Shown piece after piece: positions 1-7,271 of a stretch of 22,217 bases of DNA (position 1 is its first letter; every line of letters starts with the position of its first letter). The stretch comes from an uncultured Bacteroidales bacterium (lineage in GTDB: Bacteria > Bacteroidota > Bacteroidia > Bacteroidales > UBA932), in contig URDD01000043.1 in NCBI GenBank assembly GCA_900546395.1, forward strand, positions 1 to 22,217, given 5' to 3'. Both the position numbers and the translations under genes were made by a program. Below the pieces are notes generated by a model. The model was given only the letters and a program-made list of their open reading frames with translations. It was not told where the DNA came from and did no database searches.

Positions 1-167
1 TAAATTATCCCTCTTGTCGGATATATGGTGGCATAGACCATGGAGTTATTTGATGCGTCAATCATGTATTTGTCGTCAATTATCTGTATGACAAATAGTT
101 TTGTCAATAATATCAAAGCCGCTACAGAAAGCCCCAGAAGCAGTTTGTTTTTTTTATCCAGTTTCAT
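1..167 (-). CDS. mrdA: Penicillin-binding protein 2, N-terminal fragment (partial)
   Basis: Only the first 55 codons lie in the window; the gene runs off the left edge. The translation starts MKLDKKNKLLLGL and has a short cytoplasmic head, one membrane-spanning segment (about residues 9-30), then a periplasmic stretch ending in YPTRGII. That ending matches the YPxRGxIxDRNG motif that opens the pedestal domain of class B PBPs of the elongation machinery. PBP2 is the transpeptidase that crosslinks peptidoglycan during sidewall growth, working with RodA, MreB, MreC and MreD. It sits 12 bases behind mreD in the same direction, the normal mre order, so rodA is expected next outside the window. The catalytic domain is not visible, so the call rests on the N-terminal motif and the operon context. 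Confidence 0.9.
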   Translation of the reverse strand, partial: MKLDKKNKLLLGLSVAALILLTKLFVIQIIDDKYMIDASNNSMVYATIYPTRGII

Positions 168-171
168 TCCC

Positions 172-177
172 CCTCCT
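172..177 (-). promoter_or_regulatory. Strong Shine-Dalgarno sequence of mrdA
   Basis: On the minus strand AGGAGG ends four bases before the mrdA ATG. The other starts in this window have no comparable purine box, as is usual in Bacteroidota, so this is an outlier. It supports the chosen mrdA start and may raise PBP2 translation relative to MreD. Confidence 0.5.
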
Positions 178-179
178 CT

Positions 180-695
180 CTAACGCCGTTCTTCGTAGTT
201 CAGCAAATGGATTGCCAGCATTGAGAATATGGAGTTGCATAACAACGATGCCGCGAACCTCGATAGGTTGAACCAGAAAGGCCTGATGCCGGCCCCGTCA
301 GCTGTTATATACATAATAAGGAAAACCGACTGAACCAGTATGACGGCCAGGAAAATTTTTCCGAATCCTTCATATCTCAGATTGAAAGGTTCGTCCTTTT
401 CAAATGCTTCCGCTCCCATTGTGACTCTGACAATTGGTTTTTTCAAAAGGGCTACGGGCAGCAGGGCCAAAGTATTCAGACCCAAAAGCCCCTCAGAGAG
501 AAAATCCACCCCAAGTCCGGTAATAAATGCAATTATCATAGTAAGAGAAGTGCTTTTGCGGACAGGGAGACAGAGGATCAGTACCGGCAGCAGAGACAGG
601 GATATGTAGGGACCCAGTCTGAAATAATTGCAGATTATCGCCTGTGCTATGACAAGCAATATATACAATATGCTGAAATGTTGTACAGTCTTCAT
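180..695 (-). CDS. mreD: Rod shape-determining protein MreD
   Basis: A 171-residue, very hydrophobic protein with about five predicted membrane segments (roughly 5-25, 33-60, 65-85, 112-132, 142-163). It has the length and topology of Bacteroidota MreD, an integral inner-membrane partner of MreC in the elongasome. MreD is poorly conserved in sequence, so the call rests on size, topology and position between mreC and mrdA. It starts 12 bases after the mreC stop and ends 12 bases before mrdA, so it is surely cotranscribed with both. The charged loop at about residues 95-112 (EAFEKDEPFNLRYEGFGK) would lie between membrane segments. Nothing suggests truncation. Confidence 0.88.
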   Translation of the reverse strand: MKTVQHFSILYILLVIAQAIICNYFRLGPYISLSLLPVLILCLPVRKSTSLTMIIAFITGLGVDFLSEGLLGLNTLALLPVALLKKPIVRVTMGAEAFEKDEPFNLRYEGFGKIFLAVILVQSVFLIMYITADGAGIRPFWFNLSRFAASLLCNSIFSMLAIHLLNYEERR

Positions 696-707
696 TCTAA
701 CGTGGTT

Positions 708-1535
708 TTACTTCTGACTTGAAACCAACTCTCTGATTTCATCCTTTCCTTCATTTTGTACAATTGTGACATATTTCAGTGCCTTGAAATCAACGAACAG
801 GTTTATCTTGATTTCATAAGTGGCTCCGTTGACAAGTCTGGCTGTTTCTGTTGTTCCGATTGGTATGTCTCTTGGAAATACAGATGAAAAGCCGCTTGTG
901 AATATTGTATCTCCCGGATGAAAGTCTATGTGGTGGGGAATTTCGTTCAGCAATGCACCTTTGTCGCTTTTTCCATCCCATTGGAGAATTCCTACCGGAC
1001 CCTCCCTGCCTATTCTGGCGCTTACTGTTATGCCTGAGTTCTTGAAAGAAAGGGCGTATGAGTAGTTTTTGCTTACGGCATCTATAATGCCTATCACGCC
1101 ATTGGATGTTATGATTCCAGCCTGCTCTCTTATGCCGTCGTCAGAACCTTTGTCGAGTATAATGTAGTTATGCTGCTTATTGTTGCTGATTTTTGCAATT
1201 GTTGCAGGTGTGTATGTGAACCCTTTTGTGTCTTTCCCAAAGTTTGTCTTTCCGGTATCCTGAATATTGACAAGTTCTTTGTAATACCTTAGCTGTTCAG
1301 AAAGAAGAAAGTTTTCTGCAGCAAGTCCGTCATTGGTTTTCTTGAGTGAGAAGTAATATTTTATACTCTCAGTCTTTCCCCATATTGCAGCATATAGGGA
1401 ATGGAAGCCTTTTGATATCCAGGTGTCCTGCAGTACAGCGTTGTTTCTCAGCATACTCAATGCAGCTATCTCCAAAATTATGAAGATAGCTGCATTGAGT
1501 ATGATCTTGAATATTTTCTTCTGTTGCCCTGGCAT
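708..1535 (-). CDS. mreC: Rod shape-determining protein MreC
   Basis: 275 residues. MreC is a bitopic inner-membrane protein whose periplasmic beta domains link the MreB filament to PBP2 and activate it. Visible here: a basic cytoplasmic head (MPGQQKKIFK), one membrane segment at about residues 11-30, a helical coiled-coil region (about 50-90, LAAENFLLSEQLRYYKEL) and a beta-rich C-terminal domain with the family-typical YIILDKGSDDGI and GVIGII patterns. The reading frame is open for 16 more codons upstream, but that would run deep into mreB. The ATG at 1535 shares one base with the mreB stop (TAATG), the signature of translational coupling, so I chose it. The membrane segment is encoded by a perfect 20-bp inverted repeat (see separate entry), unusual for coding DNA. 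Confidence 0.93.
   Translation of the reverse strand: MPGQQKKIFKIILNAAIFIILEIAALSMLRNNAVLQDTWISKGFHSLYAAIWGKTESIKYYFSLKKTNDGLAAENFLLSEQLRYYKELVNIQDTGKTNFGKDTKGFTYTPATIAKISNNKQHNYIILDKGSDDGIREQAGIITSNGVIGIIDAVSKNYSYALSFKNSGITVSARIGREGPVGILQWDGKSDKGALLNEIPHHIDFHPGDTIFTSGFSSVFPRDIPIGTTETARLVNGATYEIKINLFVDFKALKYVTIVQNEGKDEIRELVSSQK
1452..1503. repeat. Perfect 20-bp inverted repeat inside mreC
   Basis: Left arm 1452-1471 and right arm 1484-1503 are exact reverse complements over all 20 bases, separated by a 12-base loop (1472-1483). Bases just outside (1451/1504) and just inside (1472/1483) do not pair. In the mreC message the structure spans nucleotides +33 to +84, i.e. codons 11-28, exactly the membrane segment (ILNAAIF and IAALSM are encoded by the two arms). 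It would form a very stable mRNA hairpin soon after the mreB/mreC stop-start junction. It has no U-run behind it, so it is not a conventional terminator. Confidence 0.9.
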
Positions 1536-2557
1536 TATCTCATCAGGAATGAATATCTGTCTGTGTTCTTCAATGCAATGCAAGTTCCTCTGGCAACTGC
1601 TTTCAGAGGGTCCTCGGCCACATGGAACGGTATGTTCACCTTTTCGCTCAGACGTTTGTCAAGGCCTCTTAGCAGAGAGCCTCCGCCGGAGAGGTAGATG
1701 CCGCTTTCGACTATGTCAGAATATAGTTCAGGCGGAGTCTGCTCCAATACGTGGAGTATCGCTGACTCGATTTTTGCGATTGATTTGTCAAGACAGTGCG
1801 CTATTTCCTGATATGAGATAGTAGCTACGACCGGATGTGCTGTCATAAGATTCGGTCCCTTTACTACGAATGGTTCCGGTTCTTCGTCAAGTTCCGGAAT
1901 TACGGCTCCTACTGCAATCTTGAGACGCTCTGCCGTAGGTTCCCCGACCTTGATGTTGTGCTGCTGTTTGAGATAATACTGTATGTCTGTGGTAAATACA
2001 TCTCCTGCAACGCGGACGCTGTTCTGCTGTACGATTCCGCCGAGTGAAATGACGGCAATTTCTGTCGTACCACCTCCTATATCTACTACCATGCTTCCTT
2101 TAGGAGCCTCCACGTCAAGACCTATACCCAACGCGGCAGCCATAGGCTCGAAAATGAGATATACGTCTCTTCCTCCGGCATGTTCCGCGGAGTCACGTAC
2201 CGCCCTGATTTCGACTTCCGTACTTCCTGAAGGAATGCCTACAACTATTTTAAGGTTTGGGGTAAAAAGCGAACGGCGCTTGCTGTTTACTTTCTTGATA
2301 AATCCCCTTATCATCATTTCTGCGGCATTGAAGTCTGCAATGACACCGTCTCTGAGAGGACGGACGGTCTTGATGCCGGGGTTTTCCTTTTCCTGCATCA
2401 GCTTTGCTTCCTGCCCCATTTTTATGAGCTTTCCAGTATTGTTGTCAATTGCCACTATACTCGGCTCGTCCAGGATAATCTGGTCATTCTGGAAGATGAC
2501 AGTATTGGCTGTGCCGAGATCGATGGCGAGTTCCTGGGTCAAAAATGAAAATCCCAT
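1535..2557 (-). CDS. mreB: Rod shape-determining protein MreB (bacterial actin)
   Basis: 340 residues, full length for the family. MreB is an actin-fold ATPase that forms membrane-bound filaments and steers the peptidoglycan elongation complex. Motifs in order: N-terminal amphipathic membrane-binding stretch (MGFSFLTQE), phosphate-1 loop AIDLGTANT (11-19), the FEPMAAALG region near 140, phosphate-2 VVDIGGGTTEIAVI (about 160-173), and the adenosine motif LSGGGSLLRGLDKRL (about 289-303). It is the first gene of the mre operon and overlaps mreC by one base (TAATG). ispD diverges from it, with 93 bases between the two starts. No clear TAnnTTTG box faces mreB; TACCGTTTG on the minus strand around 2595-2603 is a loose candidate. 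Confidence 0.97.
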   Translation of the reverse strand: MGFSFLTQELAIDLGTANTVIFQNDQIILDEPSIVAIDNNTGKLIKMGQEAKLMQEKENPGIKTVRPLRDGVIADFNAAEMMIRGFIKKVNSKRRSLFTPNLKIVVGIPSGSTEVEIRAVRDSAEHAGGRDVYLIFEPMAAALGIGLDVEAPKGSMVVDIGGGTTEIAVISLGGIVQQNSVRVAGDVFTTDIQYYLKQQHNIKVGEPTAERLKIAVGAVIPELDEEPEPFVVKGPNLMTAHPVVATISYQEIAHCLDKSIAKIESAILHVLEQTPPELYSDIVESGIYLSGGGSLLRGLDKRLSEKVNIPFHVAEDPLKAVARGTCIALKNTDRYSFLMR

Positions 2558-2620
2558 TTCCCGTTTTCCGTTAGTATGTTTCTAAAAAAATATTCAAACG
2601 GTAAAGTTACAAAAAAAAGT

Positions 2621-2628
2621 TAAATTTG
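2621..2628 (+). promoter_or_regulatory. Candidate -7 box of the ispD promoter
   Basis: TAAATTTG fits the Bacteroidota -7 consensus TAnnTTTG. It lies 22 bases before the ispD ATG, which would give a short leader of roughly 15 bases. The upstream TTTG element is not convincing, hence moderate confidence. Confidence 0.45.
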
Positions 2629-2650
2629 CAGCAATAACAATGTCATCTAT

Positions 2651-3358
2651 ATGTCAACAAAGCAGAAATATCTTATAGTCACAGCTGGAGGAACCGGAAC
2701 CAGGATGGGAGCGTCTGTCCCAAAGCAGTTTCTTATGCTGGGAGGAGTTCCTATTTTGCAAATGACTATCAGTAAGTTTGTTAATTCTGTTCCGGGACTG
2801 AAGGTTGTGACAGTCCTTCCAGAAGATTATATAGGGCTATGGAAAGAAAAGTGTTATGAGAATAACTTTATCGTTCCGCAGACTCTTGTAAGCGGAGGCC
2901 TGACACGGTTTCATTCTGTTGCCAATGCCCTTGAGAAGGTTCCTGATGGAGCCATAGTAGCTGTTCATGACGGGGTGAGGCCTTTTGTATCAAAGTCTTT
3001 GCTAAGAAGGCTGTTTGCAGAGGCGGAGGCCAATAAGGGGGTTGTTCCGGCAGTTCCTTGTGTCGATACTCTACGCCCTGTCAGAAGGTCAGATAATGGC
3101 AAGGAGCTCATAAGGCTTGATGATGCACCCGTTGACAGAAGCAGGGTGTTTGCGGTCCAGACACCTCAAATATTTCATTCTGAAATACTGAAAAGGTCTT
3201 ACGACCAGGCATATGATGTTTCCTTCACTGATGATGCTTCAGTTGTGGAGAAAGCAGGCTTTCCCGTAAAATATATTGAGGGGGAGAGACTTAATATAAA
3301 AATCACCACCCCTGAAGATTTGAGTCTTGCAGAAGTGGTGCAGATTCTGTATAAGTAG
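2651..3358 (+). CDS. ispD: 2-C-methyl-D-erythritol 4-phosphate cytidylyltransferase
   Basis: 235 residues. IspD couples CTP with methylerythritol phosphate to make CDP-ME, the third step of the MEP route to isoprenoids, in the cytoplasm. Seen here: the nucleotide-binding loop TAGGTGTRMG (11-20) followed by PKQF with the conserved lysine (Lys25), the DGVRPFV metal/substrate motif (107-113), TPQIF, FTDDASVVE, and the closing EGERLNIKITTPEDL typical of the family. Length matches known IspD proteins and there is no fused IspF domain. The ATG at 2651 leaves a normal N-terminal strand. It stands alone: mreB diverges upstream and the Lrp gene converges with a 14-base gap and no clear terminator between. 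Isoprenoids feed the undecaprenyl carrier used by the neighbouring cell-wall genes, though this link is only thematic. Confidence 0.95.
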   Translation: MSTKQKYLIVTAGGTGTRMGASVPKQFLMLGGVPILQMTISKFVNSVPGLKVVTVLPEDYIGLWKEKCYENNFIVPQTLVSGGLTRFHSVANALEKVPDGAIVAVHDGVRPFVSKSLLRRLFAEAEANKGVVPAVPCVDTLRPVRRSDNGKELIRLDDAPVDRSRVFAVQTPQIFHSEILKRSYDQAYDVSFTDDASVVEKAGFPVKYIEGERLNIKITTPEDLSLAEVVQILYK

Positions 3359-3372
3359 ATAAGCGACAGTGA

Positions 3373-3894
3373 CTAATCCTTGTCTTTGTCCTTTCCTTTT
3401 TTAGCATTTGCGGAAAAACTGGTGTTCTGGTATTCCTTTACCCATACCTGACGTTCAATGGCCTGATCAAGGGAGATCTGGGTCTCTGTTGACTGTACGT
3501 AAGGTATTTTCTGGATTGTGTTTACGAGCACTTCCATAAGGTGATCATGGTTGAAGCAGTAAATCTTAATCAGAAGATTATATTTTCCAGTTACAAAATG
3601 ACATTCTGTAATTTCTGATATTTTTTTGAATGCTTCGATTACTTCCGGGTATCTGTTTGATTCAGAGAGGGAAACACTGACAAATGCGCAAACGTTCAAG
3701 CCAAGGGCCTGAGGTTTTACTAAAAGTCTCGAGCCTGTGATGACCCCATTGGACTCAAGCCTTTTTACTCTCTGATGTATGGCAGCCCCGGAAACACCAC
3801 ACTCACGTGCTATCTCCAAAAAAGGCATCCTTGCATTTTTGACCAGGAAAGAAAGAATCTTCTGGTCAATTTGGTCGATGTGGTATGTTGGCAT
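3373..3894 (-). CDS. Lrp/AsnC family transcriptional regulator
   Basis: 173 residues. The N-terminal winged helix-turn-helix (about 4-60; DQIDQKILSFLVKNARMP, then the recognition part GVSGAAIHQRVKRLESNGVI) and the C-terminal RAM ligand-sensing/oligomerising domain (about 68-150; FVSVSLSES, the ECHFVTGKYNLLIKI stretch) are both complete. Such proteins form octamers or larger discs that wrap DNA and respond to amino acids. After the RAM domain comes an extra lysine- and aspartate-rich tail of about 15 residues (ANAKKGKDKDKD), beyond the usual family length. Its own upstream region holds six TTATAA sites, two of them between the promoter elements, so it is probably autoregulated. Neighbours do not indicate the effector or targets; ispD converges and topA lies upstream in the same direction, 129 bases away. 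Confidence 0.92.
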   Translation of the reverse strand: MPTYHIDQIDQKILSFLVKNARMPFLEIARECGVSGAAIHQRVKRLESNGVITGSRLLVKPQALGLNVCAFVSVSLSESNRYPEVIEAFKKISEITECHFVTGKYNLLIKIYCFNHDHLMEVLVNTIQKIPYVQSTETQISLDQAIERQVWVKEYQNTSFSANAKKGKDKDKD

Positions 3895-3898
3895 AGTG

Positions 3899-3988
3899 AT
3901 TATAATTTATAATAAATTCAGCACGCAAATTTATTATAAATTTTATAAAATCAACAAAATGCGTTTAAAATATTATAAATTATTATAA
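3899..3988. promoter_or_regulatory. TTATAA operator array upstream of the Lrp-family gene
   Basis: Six copies of TTATAA occur in 89 bases, in three pairs starting at 3900/3907, 3934/3943 and 3973/3983. The first two pairs form perfect 7-1-7 palindromes: 3899-3913 and 3934-3948. Pair-to-pair spacing is 34 and 39 bases. The middle pair sits between the -33 and -7 boxes and the first pair downstream of the likely start site, a layout suited to autorepression by an oligomeric Lrp protein. That the Lrp protein binds here is inference. Confidence 0.55.
3926..3958 (-). promoter_or_regulatory. Promoter of the Lrp-family gene
   Basis: On the minus strand a -33 TTTG (3958-3955) is followed after 21 bases by TAAATTTG (3933-3926), a full match to the Bacteroidota -7 box. 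A start site near 3919 would give a leader of about 25 bases before the ATG at 3894. The spacer contains the middle TTATAA pair. Confidence 0.65.
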
Positions 3989-4023
3989 AAAGTAGCGTTA
4001 AACTATCGTTTTTCCCGTTATTG

Positions 4024-6327
4024 CTATCTTTTACGTTGCTTTCGTCCTGTAGGTTGTGAAGTGCTGATTATTTCCTTGCAGGCTTCTTCGCTTAGTGATG
4101 AAACGTCAGTACCTTTAGGTATTTTATAATTTCTGCCGGCATGCTTGATGTAAGGTCCGTAGTTGCCGTCAATTACCTGAATGTCACTTTCTTCAAAGGC
4201 AGCAATGATGGCATTTGGCTGTTTTGCTGCGGCCTGCTCAATAAGCTGGATGCAGCTTTCAAGATCAATTTTAAGGGGATCGGAATTTCTCGGCAGAGAA
4301 ATATTCTTGTCTCCGTATTTTATATATGGACCGAAGCGGCCTTTAGTGCATATTATGTCCGTACCGTTATGTTTGCCTACATTCCTTGGCAGTTCAAACA
4401 GTTTGATAGCTTCCTCAAGAGTTATGCTTTCGATAAGCTGTCCTGGAGCAAGACTTGCAAACTGCCTGTCGTCACCTTCTCCTTTCTGTACGTATGGTCC
4501 ATATTGTCCGTATTTGGCTACAATCAGCTTTCCGTCTTTCGGGTCTGTCCCTATTTCTTTGCTGATGTGGCTGTATTGTCCGTCGTTCAGTGTTTTTTCT
4601 ACTTTTTCGTGGAATGTAGAGTAGAATGTCGCGATGAGTTCGTTCCATACCATTTCGCCTTCGGCAATCTGGTCGAATTTCTTCTCTACATTGGCCGTGA
4701 AGCTATAGTCAAGAATCTTGCTGAAGTTCTCAACAAGATAATCTGTTACAATCATTCCGATTTCCTGAGGCAGGAGTCTTCCCTTTCCGGCTCCAGTCAC
4801 TTCTATCTTCTGTACCGTCGATATTTTCCCGTTTTTGAGAATAAGGTTGGTTACAGGTATCTTCTCCCCTTCCTTGTCGCCCTTGATGAGATATCCGCGT
4901 CCTTTGGTCAATGTTGAGATGGTCGGTGCATAGGTTGATGGTCTTCCGATTCCGAGCTCTTCGAGTTTTTTTACAAGAGTCGCTTCTGAATATCTCATAG
5001 GAGGTGCAGTGAACTTGCATTCTGCTGCCATCCCTCTCTCTTCCATGACTTCTCCTACTGAAAGTTCAGGAAGAATGACGTCGTTCTCTTCCTGAGGTTC
5101 GTCAGTGCTTTCGATGTACAGCTTCAGGAAGCCGTCGAAAAGAACTTCAGAAGCCTGTACGCAGAAATGCTCGTCTCCTTTGTCATAGCCGACCTTAATA
5201 TCTGTCTTCAATACTTTGGCGTCACTCATCTGAGATGCCAAAGTCCTTTTCCAAATAAGTTCATACAGTTTTTTCTCCTGGGCTGTGCCAGGGATTTCAA
5301 TATTTTCTATATATGTAGGCCTTATGGCTTCATGAGCCTCCTGTGCTCCTTTTACTTTGGTCTTGTACTGTCTTGTCTTTGAATATTCCGGTCCGAAGTT
5401 TTCTTCTATGTATTTTTTTGAAGTGTTGATGGCGAGTGACGAAAGGTTTGTGGAGTCAGTTCTCATATATGTAATGAAACCGGCTTCATAAAGCTTTTGT
5501 GCTATGCTCATAGTCTGACTTACGGAGAATCTCAATTTTCTGGCAGCCTCCTGCTGAAGCGAGGATGTGGTAAAAGGGGCGGCAGGTGTCCTGTTACCCT
5601 CTTTCTTATCGATGCTGCTTATGCTGAATTTTGCACCGATGCATTTGCTGAGAAAAACTTCAGCAGTACTGATGTCCGGGAATTTTGTATCCAGTACGGC
5701 TTTTACTGTGGTTGATTCAGATGTCGATTCCGGGTGAAAAACAGCCTCGACCCTGTAATATGGCTCTTTCTGGAAATTCAGGATTTCCCTTTCCCTGTCC
5801 ACGATAAGGCGTAGTGCTACTGACTGTACCCTTCCTGCCGAAAGCTTCGGCTGGATCTTTTTCCATAGTATCGGAGACAATTCAAATCCTACAAGCCTGT
5901 CCAGGACACGTCTGGCCTGCTGGGCATAGACAAGGTTCATGTCTATGTCACGCGGGTTTTCTATAGCTGACAGGATTGCATTTTTCGTGATTTCGTGGAA
6001 TACTATTCTTCTTGTGTTTTCCTTTTTCAGATCAAGAGTTTCGAACAGATGCCATGATATGGCTTCCCCTTCACGGTCTTCATCGGATGCCAGCCATACG
6101 GTTTTTGCTGTCTTTGCCGCTTTCTTGAGGTCCGCTACAATTTTTTTCTTGTCAGCTGGAATTTCATATTCCGGCTTGAACCCGTCTTTGACATCAATGC
6201 TCAGAGAGTTGTCATGCAGGTCTCTGATATGTCCGAAACTGGCTTTTACTATGTAGTCTTTCCCAAGAAATTTCTGAATTGTCCCGGCTTTTGCCTGAGA
6301 CTCTACGATGACAAGGTTTTCTTCCAT
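4024..6327 (-). CDS. topA: DNA topoisomerase I (type IA)
   Basis: 767 residues. Relaxes negative supercoils by nicking one strand through a 5'-phosphotyrosine link. Order of parts: Toprim domain with LVIVESQAKAGTIQKF (5-20; most homologues have ESPAKA) and the metal-binding DEDREGEA (82-89), then the clamp domains with the catalytic FITYMRTDSTN (Tyr287) and the GRPSTYAPTISTL motif. The C-terminal third carries three copies of a YGPY/FGPYIK repeat (KYGQYGPYV, KGRFGPYIKYG, DGNYGPYIKH) instead of the Cys4 zinc ribbons of E. coli TopA, and ends in the basic tail GRKQRKR, presumably for DNA contact. This zinc-free form is common outside proteobacteria. It has its own promoter upstream, so it need not depend on the VTC operon behind it. 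Confidence 0.97.
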   Translation of the reverse strand: MEENLVIVESQAKAGTIQKFLGKDYIVKASFGHIRDLHDNSLSIDVKDGFKPEYEIPADKKKIVADLKKAAKTAKTVWLASDEDREGEAISWHLFETLDLKKENTRRIVFHEITKNAILSAIENPRDIDMNLVYAQQARRVLDRLVGFELSPILWKKIQPKLSAGRVQSVALRLIVDREREILNFQKEPYYRVEAVFHPESTSESTTVKAVLDTKFPDISTAEVFLSKCIGAKFSISSIDKKEGNRTPAAPFTTSSLQQEAARKLRFSVSQTMSIAQKLYEAGFITYMRTDSTNLSSLAINTSKKYIEENFGPEYSKTRQYKTKVKGAQEAHEAIRPTYIENIEIPGTAQEKKLYELIWKRTLASQMSDAKVLKTDIKVGYDKGDEHFCVQASEVLFDGFLKLYIESTDEPQEENDVILPELSVGEVMEERGMAAECKFTAPPMRYSEATLVKKLEELGIGRPSTYAPTISTLTKGRGYLIKGDKEGEKIPVTNLILKNGKISTVQKIEVTGAGKGRLLPQEIGMIVTDYLVENFSKILDYSFTANVEKKFDQIAEGEMVWNELIATFYSTFHEKVEKTLNDGQYSHISKEIGTDPKDGKLIVAKYGQYGPYVQKGEGDDRQFASLAPGQLIESITLEEAIKLFELPRNVGKHNGTDIICTKGRFGPYIKYGDKNISLPRNSDPLKIDLESCIQLIEQAAAKQPNAIIAAFEESDIQVIDGNYGPYIKHAGRNYKIPKGTDVSSLSEEACKEIISTSQPTGRKQRKR

Positions 6328-6399
6328 ATATATCCCGGTTTAAGCTGTCTTTTTCATCCGAAAAATGTGTTTTTTCTTAAAAGACAAAGTTTTAAATTG

Positions 6400-6431
6400 C
6401 AAAGTAAGGAACAAACGGGGCAATATTCAAA
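6400..6431 (-). promoter_or_regulatory. Promoter of topA
   Basis: Minus strand: TTTG (6431-6428), 20 bases, then TTACTTTG (6407-6400), one base off the TAnnTTTG consensus. This predicts a leader of about 65 bases. It lies in the 128-base gap after the DUF2490 gene, in which I see no strong terminator. Confidence 0.5.
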
Positions 6432-6455
6432 ATTTTGTTGCCTTTTTTGCTCTTT

Positions 6456-7271
6456 TCAGAAACTGAACTTGTATGCAGCGCAAATGATATGGTTTATGTA
6501 TGGCCTCTTTGTTATGTTGGTGAGGTATCCCTTGTTTTTTGTAATGTGTATGTCATAGTCAGTGCCGTCATCAAGGCGGTATGACAGCTCTATACGGTTT
6601 CTTTTGTCAAAACGGTATTCTGCTCCGAGAGAATATCTCATTTTGGAAATATGGTTTTTCAGTTTGTATGAAATTACGCTGCTTCCTTTACCGGTAAGTC
6701 CTTCAAATCTGTCAGGAGTATTGAGCGTATTGGTCATTTCGACAAAGGCGTACAGCTTCAGTGGGATACGGAAAAACGAGTACATAGCCTGAACTTTTGA
6801 CCTCAGTACAAAGGATGCCTTTGTCTTTTCACAGACATTTATTGAGTCTGTCCTGACTAGAACCTGTGGCCTTTCTCTCAGGGAGAACTGCCAGCGTCCT
6901 GTCTTTAGCGTTCCAGTAAGATTAAGTGCCGCCCTATGTTTGATTTCCCATACTGAAGTCCCGTTTTTTTTGCGGTCCAGAAGGTTGATAAATGAGTATT
7001 CCGGCGCTATTTTAAACCATTGCAGAGGTTTGTATTCAAGAGAAAGGGTTGAATACAGTCTGTCAAACCGCGAACTTGCGGCATCCAGACGTACTTCTTC
7101 TTCGAGGCTTACGGAAAGCTTGTCCTTTATCAGACTCTTTTCTGCAGAAACGGAAAATCTCGTGCGGAAGTCGCAGGTGTCTGCGGCTGTTTCTCTGGTC
7201 TGTGCTGAAGCGCTGCAAAAATACAGCAGAGCTGGAATTATTGTGATGAAGTAGTATTTTTTCATATTCAT
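6456..7271 (-). CDS. DUF2490-type outer-membrane beta-barrel protein
   Basis: 271 residues with a clear signal peptide (MNMKKYYFITIIPALLYFCSASAQ, cut after about residue 24). The mature part is a series of alternating-pattern beta strands (for example FRTRFSVSAEKSLI, LSVSLEEEVRL, WFKIAPEYSFINLL, WQFSLRERPQVLV, NRIELSYRLDDGTDY) and ends in phenylalanine (CAAYKFSF), the terminal aromatic used by BAM substrates. Size, WFKIAPEY and the R-rich middle fit the DUF2490 family of putative outer-membrane proteins, whose function is unknown. Its ATG overlaps the DUF4956 stop by four bases (ATGA); an in-frame ATG two codons on (7265) is an alternative. The coupling suggests it works with the VTC/DUF4956 proteins, perhaps as the outer-membrane end of a polyphosphate-handling pathway; that is inference. 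Confidence 0.75.
   Translation of the reverse strand: MNMKKYYFITIIPALLYFCSASAQTRETAADTCDFRTRFSVSAEKSLIKDKLSVSLEEEVRLDAASSRFDRLYSTLSLEYKPLQWFKIAPEYSFINLLDRKKNGTSVWEIKHRAALNLTGTLKTGRWQFSLRERPQVLVRTDSINVCEKTKASFVLRSKVQAMYSFFRIPLKLYAFVEMTNTLNTPDRFEGLTGKGSSVISYKLKNHISKMRYSLGAEYRFDKRNRIELSYRLDDGTDYDIHITKNKGYLTNITKRPYINHIICAAYKFSF

Noticed and set aside
1452..1503. mreC inverted repeat as an intrinsic terminator
   Set aside because: No T-run follows on either strand and it lies inside an essential operon.
1536..1583. Upstream ATG adding 16 residues to MreC
   Set aside because: It lies within mreB, and the TAATG junction at 1535 gives a better start before the basic head and membrane segment.
1423..1821. 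Plus-strand open frame over mreC/mreB whose translation resembles the MreC membrane segment
   Set aside because: The resemblance is caused by the 20-bp inverted repeat, which reads similarly on both strands; it is not a second gene.
4141..4917. 258-codon open frame on the plus strand inside topA
   Set aside because: It is antisense to the conserved C-terminal half of TopA; its translation is rich in Phe, Tyr and Cys without domain features, as expected of an antisense shadow.
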